In this document: piece after piece, positions 1 to 9,954 of the stretch
How positions within the stretch are numbered: position 1 is the first letter of the stretch
How the letters are laid out: each line of letters opens with the position of its first letter
DNA from: Vibrio marisflavi CECT 7928
Lineage (GTDB): Bacteria; Pseudomonadota; Gammaproteobacteria; Enterobacterales; Vibrionaceae
Reading direction: 5' to 3'
DNA: 64,000 nt
Assembly: GCF_921294215.1 (NCBI RefSeq)
Contig: NZ_CAKLDM010000001.1
Location: 1,426,001 to 1,490,000, forward strand
Translations under genes and position numbers: made by a program
The notes under the pieces: generated by a model
What the model was told of the DNA's origin: nothing
The model's database searches: none
What the model saw: only the letters and a program-made list of their open reading frames with translations

Positions 1-62
1 CTCTACAAGCCCCTTCGCTAAGATATGGAGGCTTATAGATAGACGGTCATATAGGAGACTTG

Positions 63-1547
63 ATGTTAACTTTTTATATCGTTTTGGCGATTTATTTTCT
101 AATTGTGTTCGCAATTGGCATTTTCGCCGCACGAGCAACCAAGAATAATTCAGATTATGTACTCGGCGGTCGCAGTTTGAGCCCAGCAATTACAGCTTTA
201 GGTGCTGGCGCATCTGATATGAGTGGTTGGCTACTACTTGGTTTACCCGGAGCCGTGTTTGTATCAGGCTTAGATCAGCTTTGGCTACCCGTTGGATTGA
301 CTATCGGTGCTTACCTCAACTGGCGCTTCGTAGCGAAAAAGCTCAGAATTTACACTGAAAATGTTGGTGATGCTCTAACTATTCCTTCCTATTTCGACGC
401 TCGATTTGGCAACGGAAATCGAGTTCTAAGGCTAATGACTGCGGTCGTAATCCTGATCTTCTTCACTCTATATGCTGCGGCAGGATTTGTGAGTGGTGCG
501 TTCCTTTTCCAAGCACTTTTCCACTTGCCTTATCATCAAGCGGTTTGGTTCGGTGCCATCTTCCTCGTGGCATACACAGCAATTGGCGGATTTCTTGCCG
601 TTAACTGGGTCGATTTCTTCCAAGGCTCTTTAATGTTTTTCGCGCTGTTGATTACCCCTTTTACTGTTTGGTATCACTTAGATCACGCAACGGCTACCAC
701 AGCTCTTCCAAGTCACTTCTTCTCTGCTGTAAGCTCTCACACTAGCACCATTGGAATTGTGTCACTGCTTGCTTGGGGCTTAGGCTATTTTGGTCAGCCA
801 CACATTCTAGTGCGTTTTATGGCGATAAGAGACGTAAAAGGCATGCCAGTTGCGCGAAGAATCTGTATGAGTTGGATGATCGTGTCACTGCTTGGCGCAT
901 TCGCAGTCGGCATCACGGGAGCAATGTACTATGCTACTCGTGGCCATAGCTTTGACAACGAAATGGTCTTTTTAGAGCTGGCGAAGGGGCTATTCCCAAC
1001 TTGGGTTGCTGCTATCCTATTCTCCGCAGTTCTTTCAGCGGTAATGAGTACAATCGCAGCGCAATTGCTAGCCTCTTCTAGTGCACTTACAGAAGATATT
1101 GCGCACTTTTTCCATATAGACTTATCTGAGAAATCCAAAATTTGGCTTGGCCGAGTCGCAGTTGTCGCGGTTTCTTTAGTGGCTATGATTTTTGCTAGCG
1201 ATCCGAAAAGCACCATTCTATCCATCGTAGGTAATGCATGGGCAGGTATGGGGGCAGCATTTGGGCCAGTGATTCTTTTCTCCTTGTTCTGGAGACGTTG
1301 TACAGCGAGTGGTGCTATCGCAGCAATGGTTGTCGGCGCTGCTGTAGTTATCGGCTGGATCTGGGCACATTCTACATGGCCAAACTCAACGCTATTTAGC
1401 CTATACGAGATCGTTCCAGGCTTTATCCTAGCTTCAATTGCTTTGGTTATTGTCAGCCTGAAAGGCGAACAACCTTGTGAGAAAACACTCCATCACTTCG
1501 ATGAAGTGTCACAGCACTGCTCAGAAGAAATGAGCGTACAAAAATAG
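63..1547 (+). CDS. putP: Sodium/proline symporter PutP
   Basis: Inner-membrane Na+-coupled proline importer of the solute:sodium symporter (SSS) family. The product is about 494 residues, the usual PutP length, with roughly 13 hydrophobic segments. The family signature is near residues 47-62 (GASDMSGWLLLGLPG), in the region that binds Na+ and proline. I place the start at the ATG at 63; a TTG one codon earlier is in frame, but AGGAG at 53-57 is better spaced for the ATG. In many vibrios putP follows putA; here putA lies about 34 kb away on the other strand, so this copy is transcribed separately. A hairpin terminator follows. The function is firm by family; proline as substrate is inferred from similarity. 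Confidence 0.9.
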   Translation: MLTFYIVLAIYFLIVFAIGIFAARATKNNSDYVLGGRSLSPAITALGAGASDMSGWLLLGLPGAVFVSGLDQLWLPVGLTIGAYLNWRFVAKKLRIYTENVGDALTIPSYFDARFGNGNRVLRLMTAVVILIFFTLYAAAGFVSGAFLFQALFHLPYHQAVWFGAIFLVAYTAIGGFLAVNWVDFFQGSLMFFALLITPFTVWYHLDHATATTALPSHFFSAVSSHTSTIGIVSLLAWGLGYFGQPHILVRFMAIRDVKGMPVARRICMSWMIVSLLGAFAVGITGAMYYATRGHSFDNEMVFLELAKGLFPTWVAAILFSAVLSAVMSTIAAQLLASSSALTEDIAHFFHIDLSEKSKIWLGRVAVVAVSLVAMIFASDPKSTILSIVGNAWAGMGAAFGPVILFSLFWRRCTASGAIAAMVVGAAVVIGWIWAHSTWPNSTLFSLYEIVPGFILASIALVIVSLKGEQPCEKTLHHFDEVSQHCSEEMSVQK

Positions 1548-1559
1548 TACTTAATATCT

Positions 1560-1588
1560 GGTAGGGCTTCATGCCCTACCTTATCTTT
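1560..1588 (+). terminator. Rho-independent terminator after putP
   Basis: Eight-base perfect stem GGTAGGGC/GCCCTACC with a five-base loop, followed by the T-rich stretch TTATCTTT. It lies 13 bases after the putP stop. Confidence 0.75.
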
Positions 1589-1633
1589 AGTATTTTGCCT
1601 TCCCCAACATCTTCCAATCGAGAAAGCTAATCG

Positions 1634-2044
1634 CTAGTGATTAAGCGGAACCACTAGCATGTCTACTGGTGAGCTATTAATAATTTTCTTAGCTGACGAA
1701 ATAAACTTGCTGACAAAGTTCTGGTGATGCCCACAAACTAGTAAGTCTACATTGTACTTCTCAATAGCCTGACTCAGCTCTTCATCTAAGTGCCCGCTGC
1801 CAACAAGTGTATGCTTCACTGGGTAGTCAGTCATATCAACTAATTTTTGCATTTCTGATTGCGAAGCTTCTTTTAGTTTCGCCTTGATATCTACAAATCC
1901 GATATAGGCTTCTGCATAGCTATCGTCAATGTGGATGAAGGACAACTTCGCATTCAGCGGATTTGCAAGAGCGATAGCTTTTTCTACTAATAAATGACTT
2001 TCTTCTGATAAATCAACGGCAACCATAATGTGTTTATAGGTCAT
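1634..2044 (-). CDS. uspA: Universal stress protein UspA
   Basis: Small cytoplasmic stress protein of the Usp family, 136 residues, with one alpha/beta Usp domain. The N-terminus (YKHIMVAVDLSEES) and the C-terminal CGHHQNFVSKFISSAKK segment match the UspA subgroup of enterobacteria. In this subgroup the ATP-binding G-2x-G-9x-G(S/T) motif is replaced by GHHQ, so the protein probably does not bind ATP. The start ATG at 2044 is preceded by AGGAT on the minus strand. It is a single gene converging on putP. UspA accumulates on growth arrest in relatives; no regulatory site was identified here. Confidence 0.9.
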   Translation of the reverse strand: MTYKHIMVAVDLSEESHLLVEKAIALANPLNAKLSFIHIDDSYAEAYIGFVDIKAKLKEASQSEMQKLVDMTDYPVKHTLVGSGHLDEELSQAIEKYNVDLLVCGHHQNFVSKFISSAKKIINSSPVDMLVVPLNH

Positions 2045-2251
2045 GCAATATCCTTTTTCTCTCTACGACAATCGAAAGGTTTAATCTATAGTTCGTGTTT
2101 AGATAGCTCAGATTACACGGTACTTGGGCAGTTTGAACCGAAAGACATCAATATTCAATTGGAAAATTTTCAGCTTTCGGATAAAAATTTGTAGGTCAAA
2201 AACATTGCAGCGACAAGTGTAGCTGAGGAAGTCAAAACGCTGTTTCGCTAT

Positions 2252-3106
2252 CTACATGTTTTCGGGCTGGCAATTCAAAATGTTCTTGAAGGTCTCCATG
2301 GAAGGCAGCAGTGCGGTATCCTTATGCCTTAATAACTGAACTTGAGTACGAGTGAATTCTGTCGGTAGCTGAGAAACCGTAAGCTCTTCATATCTCCTCG
2401 ACGCCTTGAGCACTTTCTCTGGCATCACGGTGCAACCTAGGCCAATAGCAGCGCAGCCTAATATGCCATCAAGCGAACCAAGCTCCATTAGCTTAAGTTC
2501 TGTGTCACCACAAGAACGTCGCCAAGCCATTGCTTGCGCTCGAAAAGAGCAGCCTTCTCTAAATAAAATAAGTGGCAGATCTTTTACTTTGGAGCCTCTC
2601 TTATGCACTAACACTAGCGAATCTTCTCGTACTGATTCAGTGACTAGTTCCTTGTGCTCTACAGGGCCGCTGGCGAATATCACATCCAACTCATGACCAA
2701 GCAGGCGACGCACTAAGTCAGATGTCGTAGAACTATACACCTGTAAAGATATATTCGGGTGAGCTTCTTTACAGGTTTTTAAAACCATAGGTAGTTCTGT
2801 AGCAGCAAATGTCTCTATCGAACCAACGCGCAGCTCTCCACTTTCACTGCCAATATGTCTCAAGGCTGTCGTGGTTTGCTGTTCAAGTTGCAACATTTTT
2901 TGCGCATATTCTTGCAAAGTTCTTCCGGCAACAGTCAATACAAGACTTCTTCCCTTACGATGGAATAAAGCCACATCGAGCTCTGATTCCAAACGCTGAA
3001 TCCTCATCGTCACATTAGATTGCACGGTATTCAGTTTTTTCGCTGCAGACGAAATCCCGCCCTGTTTAACCACCATGTCAAAGGTACGTAATGACTGAAG
3101 ATCCAT
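2252..3106 (-). CDS. LysR-family transcriptional regulator
   Basis: DNA-binding regulator of about 284 residues. An N-terminal winged HTH (residues 1-60: DLQSLRTF, then SSAAKKLNTVQSNVTMRIQRLE) is followed by a LysR substrate-binding domain. I prefer the ATG at 3106 because LysR proteins usually begin a few residues before this motif; the ATG at 3115 is also possible. It is transcribed divergently from the MFS gene at 3204, with about 100 bases between them. That is the classical arrangement for a LysR protein controlling its neighbour in response to the transported or processed ligand. The ligand is unknown. Confidence 0.85.
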   Translation of the reverse strand: MDLQSLRTFDMVVKQGGISSAAKKLNTVQSNVTMRIQRLESELDVALFHRKGRSLVLTVAGRTLQEYAQKMLQLEQQTTTALRHIGSESGELRVGSIETFAATELPMVLKTCKEAHPNISLQVYSSTTSDLVRRLLGHELDVIFASGPVEHKELVTESVREDSLVLVHKRGSKVKDLPLILFREGCSFRAQAMAWRRSCGDTELKLMELGSLDGILGCAAIGLGCTVMPEKVLKASRRYEELTVSQLPTEFTRTQVQLLRHKDTALLPSMETFKNILNCQPENM

Positions 3107-3203
3107 AGAAACCATCTCAAATAATGAACGTTTGGTTCAAATTAAATCATTTTTAATGAACTGACAATTTTTTTATATTGCTCTAAACACTTTTCAACGG
3201 TAC

Positions 3204-4409
3204 ATGAATATGTCAATCGACATCAAAAAAGCAAAAGTTCTGTTTGCTGGGATTGCCAGTTTGATACTGAGCGTCGGGATAGCGAGATTCTCATACACTC
3301 CTATGCTGACCATTCTTCAAAGCCAAACAGGACTCAGCCAAAGTGCTGGCGCTTGGCTGGCGAGCACCAACTACATCGGCTATTTTGTCGGCGCGTTATT
3401 AGTAGCAACAATTCATGATATTCAGCTTAAGGATAAGTGTTATCGAATCAGTATGATATTGGCCGTACTTTCAACCTTTATGATGGCTTCAAGCCAAAAC
3501 GTTTGGGTTTGGGCGACGCTAATGTTTTTTGCGGGTGCGAGCAGCACCGGAGGCGTACTGATGAGCTCGGGGTTGGTGCTAAATTGGCTATTAACCAATA
3601 AAAAAAGTGCCAAGCTAGGGCTACATTTCAGTGGTGTGGGCCTTGGCATCATTATCGCTGCGTTGTTGCCTGAAATTGCACGTAGCTATTTAACATGGAG
3701 CCAACTGTATATCGTGTATGGCGGATTAAGCTTAGCCCTGCTTTATCCAGCTCTCGCTTGGTTACCCAAACCAATACATGCCCCCAACAAAGCCAAAGAG
3801 AAAAACAACATGGCGAACCTGCCGTCAGCTCGCTTCTTAACTACGCTGAAGCTGGGTTATTTTTGTGCTGGCGTTGGGTATGTGGTCAATGCCACCTTTA
3901 TCGTTGCCATTGTTAATCAAGCCTTAGGGCAAGGCACCCAAGGCTACCTGATCTTTATTCTTCTCGGTATTGCTGCTGCGCCGTCACCCATTATGTGGGA
4001 TAAAATTTCTCATCATATCGGCAACCTAAACGCGTTAGTATTAGCTTGTCTGTTACAAACCGCTGGAATATTGATACCTGCTGCCAGCTCAAGCCTTCCA
4101 TGGTTGCTTGTGAGTGCGATATTATTTGGCAATACCTTCATCGCAATCGTCAATATCGTCATGACGATGTCTGGACACTACTCCCCAAGTAACCCAGCAA
4201 AAATGATGGCTAAAATGACGATCAGTTACTCCATAGCACAAGTTGTCGCCCCAATGGTGGTCGCGATGATGACAGCTCACAGCCTTGATTATTTGGATGG
4301 CCTACTCCTCGCAGGTGTTGTCATGATTGGTGGAACACTATGTATGTTGAGGCTAAAGTTTCTCGACCGATCAACAAGCTCCATAATAGAACTTGCCCGC
4401 TGTAAATAA
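3204..4409 (+). CDS. YbfB/YjiJ-family MFS transporter
   Basis: Inner-membrane transporter of 401 residues with about 12 hydrophobic helices. It resembles the YbfB/YjiJ subgroup of the major facilitator superfamily: the first helix carries GIARFSYTPMLT and the third/fourth region carries FFAGASSTGG and LHFSGVGLG. The substrate of this subgroup is not established. The divergent LysR gene (2252-3106) probably regulates it. A strong hairpin follows the stop codon, so the gene is likely transcribed alone. Confidence 0.8.
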   Translation: MNMSIDIKKAKVLFAGIASLILSVGIARFSYTPMLTILQSQTGLSQSAGAWLASTNYIGYFVGALLVATIHDIQLKDKCYRISMILAVLSTFMMASSQNVWVWATLMFFAGASSTGGVLMSSGLVLNWLLTNKKSAKLGLHFSGVGLGIIIAALLPEIARSYLTWSQLYIVYGGLSLALLYPALAWLPKPIHAPNKAKEKNNMANLPSARFLTTLKLGYFCAGVGYVVNATFIVAIVNQALGQGTQGYLIFILLGIAAAPSPIMWDKISHHIGNLNALVLACLLQTAGILIPAASSSLPWLLVSAILFGNTFIAIVNIVMTMSGHYSPSNPAKMMAKMTISYSIAQVVAPMVVAMMTAHSLDYLDGLLLAGVVMIGGTLCMLRLKFLDRSTSSIIELARCK

Positions 4410-4415
4410 GGAAAC

Positions 4416-4441
4416 GCCCAAACAACAATGTTTGGGCTTAG
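4416..4441 (+). terminator. Hairpin terminator after MFS gene
   Basis: Stem GCCCAAACA/TGTTTGGGC with a four-base loop just after the MFS stop codon, followed by TTAG. It sits between two converging genes and may serve both directions. The T tract is weak. Confidence 0.6.
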
Positions 4442-4467
4442 TTAGCTTGGGTTGAGAAGTTAGTAGG

Positions 4468-6093
4468 TTAAAGAGAGTCGATGATTTTTATCGCTTCAGT
4501 GCGATATTCTTCAGCGTTAGGTAATCGACCGTTCTTCTGAGAAAACTCCTTTACCCATGCTTTTGCTTGAGATAAAAACTGTTGGTGTAAGTAGTAACTT
4601 GGCTGCTTTACACCATTTTGATCGATAAGCCAGAAGCCTCGATACGCCTGTAAGTAACCATCCCATTCGTTGTCATACATTTGCCAATACAAAACAAACG
4701 GAGCTCCCCACTTCAGCGCTACTTTCATCAACCCTTTGGTTAATAGCGCTTGTGTTTCTCCAGCTTGTTCACCATGACTTAGAAACCAACTCGCCGCATA
4801 CCCATATTCTCCGATAAACACTCTCTTATCGAATGGAACACCTGATTTTTCTGGAAGATGCGAATCGATAAAGCTGAAGGCGTTCGACATTGCAACGTCT
4901 AGCTTGTTGAAATCAGCATTTTCTTCCTTGTTGGGAATGTCGTATGCAGAATATGACACTAAATCAGCGTTGGTGTGTGGTAACACCATATTGGTCACCC
5001 TCTCTTTCCCCGCCATTGCCGATTCAACACGGTTAACTTCCACATACTGCAAAATATTGACATCACTCTGTGGCGCCTGTGCCAGAGCATCCTCGATTGC
5101 CTTCTGGCGTATATTGATGAAATCGATTAATCCTTGAATTCGTAGATCTGGCAACTCGACCACAGAGTCATCATAACGCTCAATTGAAACTCCCGTTGCA
5201 GGATCTGTCTCTACGGTTTTAACCAGTTGCCAATCCAGCTCCCAGTTACCAAACATAAACGTTTTACCGCTGCCGTTGTAGGTAGTAAGGAGGTACTCAG
5301 CAAGGCTATATATTTTCGAATATTGTAAGTCGAGCTCTTGCTGGTTCATGCCATTGTTATCCATCCAATGCCCAGAATCCTCAAGCCATATCATGTAGTA
5401 GGCGAAGTCCATATCAAGGACAGCTTTGAAATCAGGTACATCCCGAGCCAGTTTTACAAACTGATACGCATAAGATTGGTAGTTTGATACCAAATCGGGA
5501 TAACTATATGGCGATAAACTAAACTTCAGCAAGTTAGAACCTAGTCGCCTAATTTCTTTCGCTGTTTCCACCAATCGTCCATCATTGGTGAAGCCATAAT
5601 TTGGATAGATAGTCTGAGTGCCTATAACGTAGTTAAAATTGTCAGAAACAGAGCCTTGTATAGGCTCTGTTGGTGTCACTACGTCCGGTATCTCAGTTGC
5701 GACGCCATCCGAATTGACGACCACTTTTTGCGGCACTAAAGAGCTTTGATTTGAAGTGAACACAAACCCAAATGCTTTGGCTTCTCCCGGTGGAATGTCG
5801 CAAAACGTTGGGTCGCATTCTGCGGTTACCGTATTTCCTTGCTGAGTGACCGCCGCATTCCAAGCGAAGTCCACTTGTTCGTCAGCTAACCAATCGAATG
5901 TAACTTGCCATGTTGTCACGGGGTTTTCAGTATTGTTGCGGATAATCAGCGTTGACATACCACCTCCAGCCCACTCGCTTTGCAGTAAGTATTGATATTC
6001 CAATGCCTGTACTCGCTCACTAAACATCGACAGCACTGCAATAGACAAAAAATGCAGAGCAGCATAACTCCTTATATAAATTGAATAGTGCAT
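4468..6093 (-). CDS. Secreted CBM2-domain putative glycoside hydrolase
   Basis: Exported protein of about 541 residues. The ATG at 6093, with AGGAT upstream, gives a signal peptide ending near ERVQA; an upstream in-frame ATG at 6129 has no such site. Residues about 32-125 look like a family 2 carbohydrate-binding module, with surface tryptophans (WQVTFDW, FAWN), two cysteines, and the late PPGEAKAFGFVFTSN segment. A linker rich in T/P/V leads to a TIM-barrel-like domain. GNWELDW (Glu near 283) and VFIGEYGYAAS (Glu near 424) are good candidates for the acid/base and nucleophile of a clan GH-A glycosidase. I cannot assign a CAZy family or substrate. Cellulose or chitin binding is inferred from the CBM only. 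Confidence 0.65.
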   Translation of the reverse strand: MHYSIYIRSYAALHFLSIAVLSMFSERVQALEYQYLLQSEWAGGGMSTLIIRNNTENPVTTWQVTFDWLADEQVDFAWNAAVTQQGNTVTAECDPTFCDIPPGEAKAFGFVFTSNQSSLVPQKVVVNSDGVATEIPDVVTPTEPIQGSVSDNFNYVIGTQTIYPNYGFTNDGRLVETAKEIRRLGSNLLKFSLSPYSYPDLVSNYQSYAYQFVKLARDVPDFKAVLDMDFAYYMIWLEDSGHWMDNNGMNQQELDLQYSKIYSLAEYLLTTYNGSGKTFMFGNWELDWQLVKTVETDPATGVSIERYDDSVVELPDLRIQGLIDFINIRQKAIEDALAQAPQSDVNILQYVEVNRVESAMAGKERVTNMVLPHTNADLVSYSAYDIPNKEENADFNKLDVAMSNAFSFIDSHLPEKSGVPFDKRVFIGEYGYAASWFLSHGEQAGETQALLTKGLMKVALKWGAPFVLYWQMYDNEWDGYLQAYRGFWLIDQNGVKQPSYYLHQQFLSQAKAWVKEFSQKNGRLPNAEEYRTEAIKIIDSL

Positions 6094-6705
6094 ATTCAGT
6101 ATCCTATTTTGGTGCCGGTATTTCGGCACGGCTTCGCTTTACCTTGATTCTTAAATCGAAGGCAATCCCTGCACTTCGATCAGCGAAGCATCAAACTAAG
6201 TACTTGAGCTATAGTCCTCACCTACATAAAAAACAGAAATACCTCAATGAAATTTAACTGCGCTTACCAATGTGCTTAACCTCTATATAGGGCAATTGCT
6301 CTATTTTTATTCAATTTAACATTGCACAGAAAATCACGTTTTGACGATTAATTGCTGACATATGTCACCGGACATCCGAGCTTGTGAGCACGAGCACCTA
6401 TATACCAATTACCATGCGATTAAATCTATCAATGCAGAACTCCATTCTTACTCTATATTAAATAGGCAACTGATATAAAAACCCGATAAAACCAAAACAA
6501 GAATAGAACTTAAAATACTGATTTATAGGCATTTAACCACTATTTCAAACGAACATACAAAGCTTTAAAGTCGAGCCTCTATTGCACATAGTGTGATTGA
6601 ACACGCATTTAGTGATACGCCCTATGCACAAAGCACAAAAGTGGTCGAAACAGTGGCTCATGAAGAACGAATTTCAATCATTTAATACGAGTAGGATCTC
6701 AGCTC
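6094..6705. other. Long intergenic region before chemoreceptor
   Basis: About 610 bases without a convincing gene between the divergent glycosidase and chemoreceptor genes. It is AT-rich, so it probably holds both promoters. I could not identify a firm promoter. A sequence resembling half a CRP site (TGTGATTGAACACG) lies near 6590, but the second half is poor. Confidence 0.5.
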
Positions 6706-8691
6706 ATGCTTAGTTTCAAAAAATCAATGTTTTTGGGTTTCGGCAGTGTAGTGGCACTTCTTCTTATTGTGGGGATCACTTCCTTTTATGTAATCGAGCA
6801 AGCCTCAAAAGGTTTTCAAACCTATCGCTCCTTAGCGAGGACAACCAACATCACTGGCCGAGTGCAAGCGAATGTGTTGATGATGCGTATGGCCGTAAAA
6901 AACTACATCATTACTTCTTCCGACAAAGACAAACAAACGTTCGAAGCATACGTTGAGAAAACGACCATGTTTCTCGAAGAAGCTTTGCAAAGCGTGAAAG
7001 ACCCTAGCCGCCGGGACATCATGACTTCGATAAAAACGATGCTAAATGAATATGAAGACAAATTTAGAGAGGTCGTCGAATTAAAGAAGAAAAGAAATGA
7101 TCTTTTCAACAATAGCTTAAACATTGTTGGCCCTGCAGTAGAACAGAAGCTAACGAAGATAGTTGTCTCAGCCAATGAAGATTATGACATGGCAGCAGCA
7201 TATAACGCTTCTCTAGCCATGAGGAATTTGTTGCTTGCTAGGCTTTACGTCCTGAAGTTTGTTGAATCAAATGAACAAAGTGCCATCGATAGAGTCAATG
7301 CCGAGTTCAAGGAAATGGATAAGCATTTAGCTACCCTTGATTATGAGCTAGCCCATCCAGAGCGCCGTGAACTACTTGAAAGTGTCATTACAGAATCAAA
7401 GGCCTACCGAGAGTCGTTTGCAGCAATCGTCACCGCTATCCAGCAACGCAATGAAATCATTCAAAGCACGCTAGATAGAATTGGTCCTACAGTGGCATCC
7501 GACATTGAAAAAATAAAGCTCTCCGTCAAAGAAGAACAAGACATACTTGGCCCCGAGGTTCAACGTAACAACGAGTTTGCTGTTTGGATAATCACTCTTC
7601 TGGTGATTATTGCATTTGCTGTCGCGGTTTATGTTGCCTTTAGCATCACCCGTCGAATAGACAGGCAGCTCGGCGGCGACCCGAGAGATGTCACCAATAT
7701 CGTTAAATCCGTCGCTGATGGCGACCTAAATCTAGAGTTGCCTTCTCATAACGTATTACCAAGCAGCCTTTATGGTTCTATATTAAGCATGGTAGAAACC
7801 TTGCGAGAGAAAGCTCAATTGGCACAGAAAATTGCCGAAGGCGATCTCTCTTCTCACGTGAACTTGGCATCAGAACGGGACAGTTTAGGTAAAGCGCTAC
7901 AGCACATGGTGACAAACCTTACGGATGTCCTGCAAAACGTTCAAAAAACAGGTGACCAAATTTCATCAGGTAGCTCCGATGTCTCTCAATCTAGCCAATC
8001 TCTCGCTGAAGGGGCAACTCAACAGAAAGAGAGTTTAGAGCGCATATCTGTATCGCTTGAAGAACTTTCAACTCAAACCAATTCCAATGCAACCAATGCT
8101 CGAGAAGCAAATCATTTGGCAGAACAAGCTAAAGGGGCTGTTAGCCGCGGCCAAGAACATATGAAAGAAATGGTCGATGCAATGCAGGAGATTAAATCAT
8201 CGAGCCAAAGCATTAGCGAATTTATCAAAACTATCGATGAGATTGCTGAACAAACCAACTTGCTAGCCCTTAACGCTGCCATAGAAGCCGCTCGAGCTGG
8301 AGAGCAAGGAAGAGGCTTTGCGGTGGTCGCCGATGAAGTACGTAACTTAGCATCTCGAAGCACAGCTGCCGCGGAAGAAACCACCAAACTCATCAAAATC
8401 GCGGAAGAGAAAACCATTAATGGAGCAGATATTGCTGAAAATACAGAAGCGGCATTAGGCTCTATTTTTGAAAGTATTACCGATACATCCAATCTAGTCG
8501 CTCAGATTGCTGACTCTAGCAAAGAGCAAGCACAGGGTGTTTCTGAAGCGCACGAAGCTGTTGCTTCTGTCGATCAAGTGGTGCAACTGAACGCTTCGGC
8601 GTCCAATGAAAGTGCAAAAGCCGCCGAAGAACTAGAGCAACAAGCTCAAGGTATGAGAAGCATGATGGAGCAGTTTGTATTTAAATCGTGA
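6706..8691 (+). CDS. Methyl-accepting chemotaxis protein with HBM sensor domain
   Basis: Transmembrane chemoreceptor of 661 residues. It has TM1 at about 8-30, a large periplasmic all-helical region (about 35-290) made of two similar helical bundles as in the HBM class (McpS-like), TM2 at about 294-316, a HAMP-like segment ([10 protein letters not shown]), then the long cytoplasmic coiled coil. The signalling tip ([16 protein letters not shown] ... [10 protein letters not shown]) is at about 514-548 and contacts CheA/CheW. HBM receptors characterised elsewhere bind organic acids such as TCA intermediates; the ligand here is not known. No C-terminal CheR/CheB tethering pentapeptide is present. 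It is a single gene preceded by AGGAT. Confidence 0.88.
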   Translation: MLSFKKSMFLGFGSVVALLLIVGITSFYVIEQASKGFQTYRSLARTTNITGRVQANVLMMRMAVKNYIITSSDKDKQTFEAYVEKTTMFLEEALQSVKDPSRRDIMTSIKTMLNEYEDKFREVVELKKKRNDLFNNSLNIVGPAVEQKLTKIVVSANEDYDMAAAYNASLAMRNLLLARLYVLKFVESNEQSAIDRVNAEFKEMDKHLATLDYELAHPERRELLESVITESKAYRESFAAIVTAIQQRNEIIQSTLDRIGPTVASDIEKIKLSVKEEQDILGPEVQRNNEFAVWIITLLVIIAFAVAVYVAFSITRRIDRQLGGDPRDVTNIVKSVADGDLNLELPSHNVLPSSLYGSILSMVETLREKAQLAQKIAEGDLSSHVNLASERDSLGKALQHMVTNLTDVLQNVQKTGDQISSGSSDVSQSSQSLAEGATQQKESLERISVSLEELSTQTNSNATNAREANHLAEQAKGAVSRGQEHMKEMVDAMQEIKSSSQSISEFIKTIDEIAEQTNLLALNAAIEAARAGEQGRGFAVVADEVRNLASRSTAAAEETTKLIKIAEEKTINGADIAENTEAALGSIFESITDTSNLVAQIADSSKEQAQGVSEAHEAVASVDQVVQLNASASNESAKAAEELEQQAQGMRSMMEQFVFKS

Positions 8692-8716
8692 TACCTACAC
8701 TACAAATACATTAACG

Positions 8717-8840
8717 AAAAAAGCCCCACAAAAGGCTGTGGGGCGAAGCTGTAATAGCGAATACCCGCTTGTTGAAGAGGCCGGGTAAAATATTAGTTGG
8801 CTATGTACAACACTTTCGGGTCCCAAAAATGTTGTGCTAT
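8717..8840 (-). ncRNA. Candidate small RNA on minus strand
   Basis: Read on the minus strand, about 120 bases form three successive hairpins. The first is at 8835-8807 (ACAACA/TGTTGT outer stem, continuing through T-rich/A-rich pairs to GGG/CCC). The second is at 8786-8763 (ACCCG/CGGGT). The third is a GC-rich stem at 8744-8723 (GCCCCACA/TGTGGGGC) followed by TTTTTT, a textbook terminator. The T tract exists only in the minus direction, so it does not terminate the plus-strand chemoreceptor gene just upstream, and no convincing minus-strand protein gene ends there. An orphan terminator preceded by stable stems suggests a small RNA. The promoter is unclear (a weak TATAGC near 8838-8843). I do not recognise the family. 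Confidence 0.45.
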
Positions 8841-9033
8841 ACATTCTTATTAAAAACATATAGCTAGATACCAACAAGCAAAACCTAGAGTGATTACTTA
8901 AGTTTTCATGAGTATATTTATCATCAAAAAATAAGTCAACTAGATTCATATGGGTGAGGAAGTTTTGCTTCCACCTTTTAATGTCAGTATCATCGGGCTC
9001 ATAGAAAATTAGACGCATATTCAGGAGAGTTCA

Positions 9034-9954
9034 TTGGTTCGTTCCGAGTGTAAAAGCATGGCCGAGCGTTTTTTATGGGCGCTTGAACAAAAAGGCATCT
9101 CACAAAGAGAGTTAGCAAGGAGACTCGATACTAATCCAGTCTTTCTCAGCAAATTAGGTACAGGCAAATCTAAGAAGACCAGAATGGTGGTTGACATTGC
9201 TTTAGAGCTCGACGTCACTCCTGAATGGTTAGAGTATGGCATCGAAAATAACCGAACACATATCGAGCTTAGCTGCGAAGAAATGCGCTCTGCCAATCAA
9301 ACTTTTCTTTCTAAAGTCGCTGAAAAACTCAACACATCGTCATTGAGTATCAATGAGATACATGAAAAAACGCAAATCCCAATAGAGACCGTTTACCATA
9401 TTAAGTCAGGACAACATAATCTCTCTTTAGTTGAAGCTTTATTGTTATGTGACTTATTCAACAGCCCTATCTACGAGATGATCAAAGCTGAGCCACAAGC
9501 CAATCGTATCCCGCTCATCGGCGGAAGAGATATTATCGACAATGTCGTGGCTGCAAAGCGCATGATGGAAGTCGAGTTTGACTCTGACAGCCAACACCTT
9601 ATCGGCATTTGTAACGATGGCTCTTTTACAGGGCACTACCTAAACCAAGGTAATGTCGTCATCATCGATCCTGAGATCAAATCATTTAACATTAAGAACG
9701 GTGATTCGTGCTTGTTTTTAAGCGACGATAAGATAGATATTGGTTTGAAAAATGCTGGGGAAGTAAGAAGCTTAAATTACTTTACTCACGTTTACGACTT
9801 GTCAAAAGTACAGATCATCGGCAAAGTAGCTTTCTTAGAACTCAATCCAATATCTTCTGACACTAGCAGTTTACTGAAAGAAGAAAGGGATAGGCTGATA
9901 AAGACCATCCAGAAAATCATTCCAGATGGCACTTTAATTCCTCAACTGAGCTAA
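9034..9954 (+). CDS. XRE-family regulator with two HTH motifs
   Basis: DNA-binding protein of 306 residues. The first HTH (about 9-60: LWALEQKGISQRELARRL ... FLSKLGTGKSKK) is of the Cro/CI (XRE) type. A second, similar HTH lies at about 85-140 (EIHEKTQIPIETVYHIKSG). The remaining 150 residues (GNVVIIDPEIKSFNIKNGD and after) resemble the beta-rich fold of S24/LexA-type repressor C-termini, but I see no clear Ser-Lys protease pair. Start: TTG at 9034 with AGGAG at 9023-9027; the ATG at 9058 lacks such a site. Its stop codon directly abuts the stop of the convergent QPTR-like gene. A link with that two-gene operon is inference. Confidence 0.75.
   Translation: MVRSECKSMAERFLWALEQKGISQRELARRLDTNPVFLSKLGTGKSKKTRMVVDIALELDVTPEWLEYGIENNRTHIELSCEEMRSANQTFLSKVAEKLNTSSLSINEIHEKTQIPIETVYHIKSGQHNLSLVEALLLCDLFNSPIYEMIKAEPQANRIPLIGGRDIIDNVVAAKRMMEVEFDSDSQHLIGICNDGSFTGHYLNQGNVVIIDPEIKSFNIKNGDSCLFLSDDKIDIGLKNAGEVRSLNYFTHVYDLSKVQIIGKVAFLELNPISSDTSSLLKEERDRLIKTIQKIIPDGTLIPQLS

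Noticed and set aside
8112..8492. Long antisense frame inside the HBM chemoreceptor gene, with similar ones at 48046-48273 and 58660-59088
   Set aside because: All three are shadows of the conserved chemoreceptor signalling tip. They recur in the same place in each receptor gene and have no start signals.
8695..9018. 107-codon minus-strand frame beside the chemoreceptor gene
   Set aside because: It runs through a strong minus-strand terminator, has no ribosome binding site and shows no recognisable domain. The small RNA explanation fits the hairpins better. Its first 50 residues look slightly protein-like, so it is not fully excluded.
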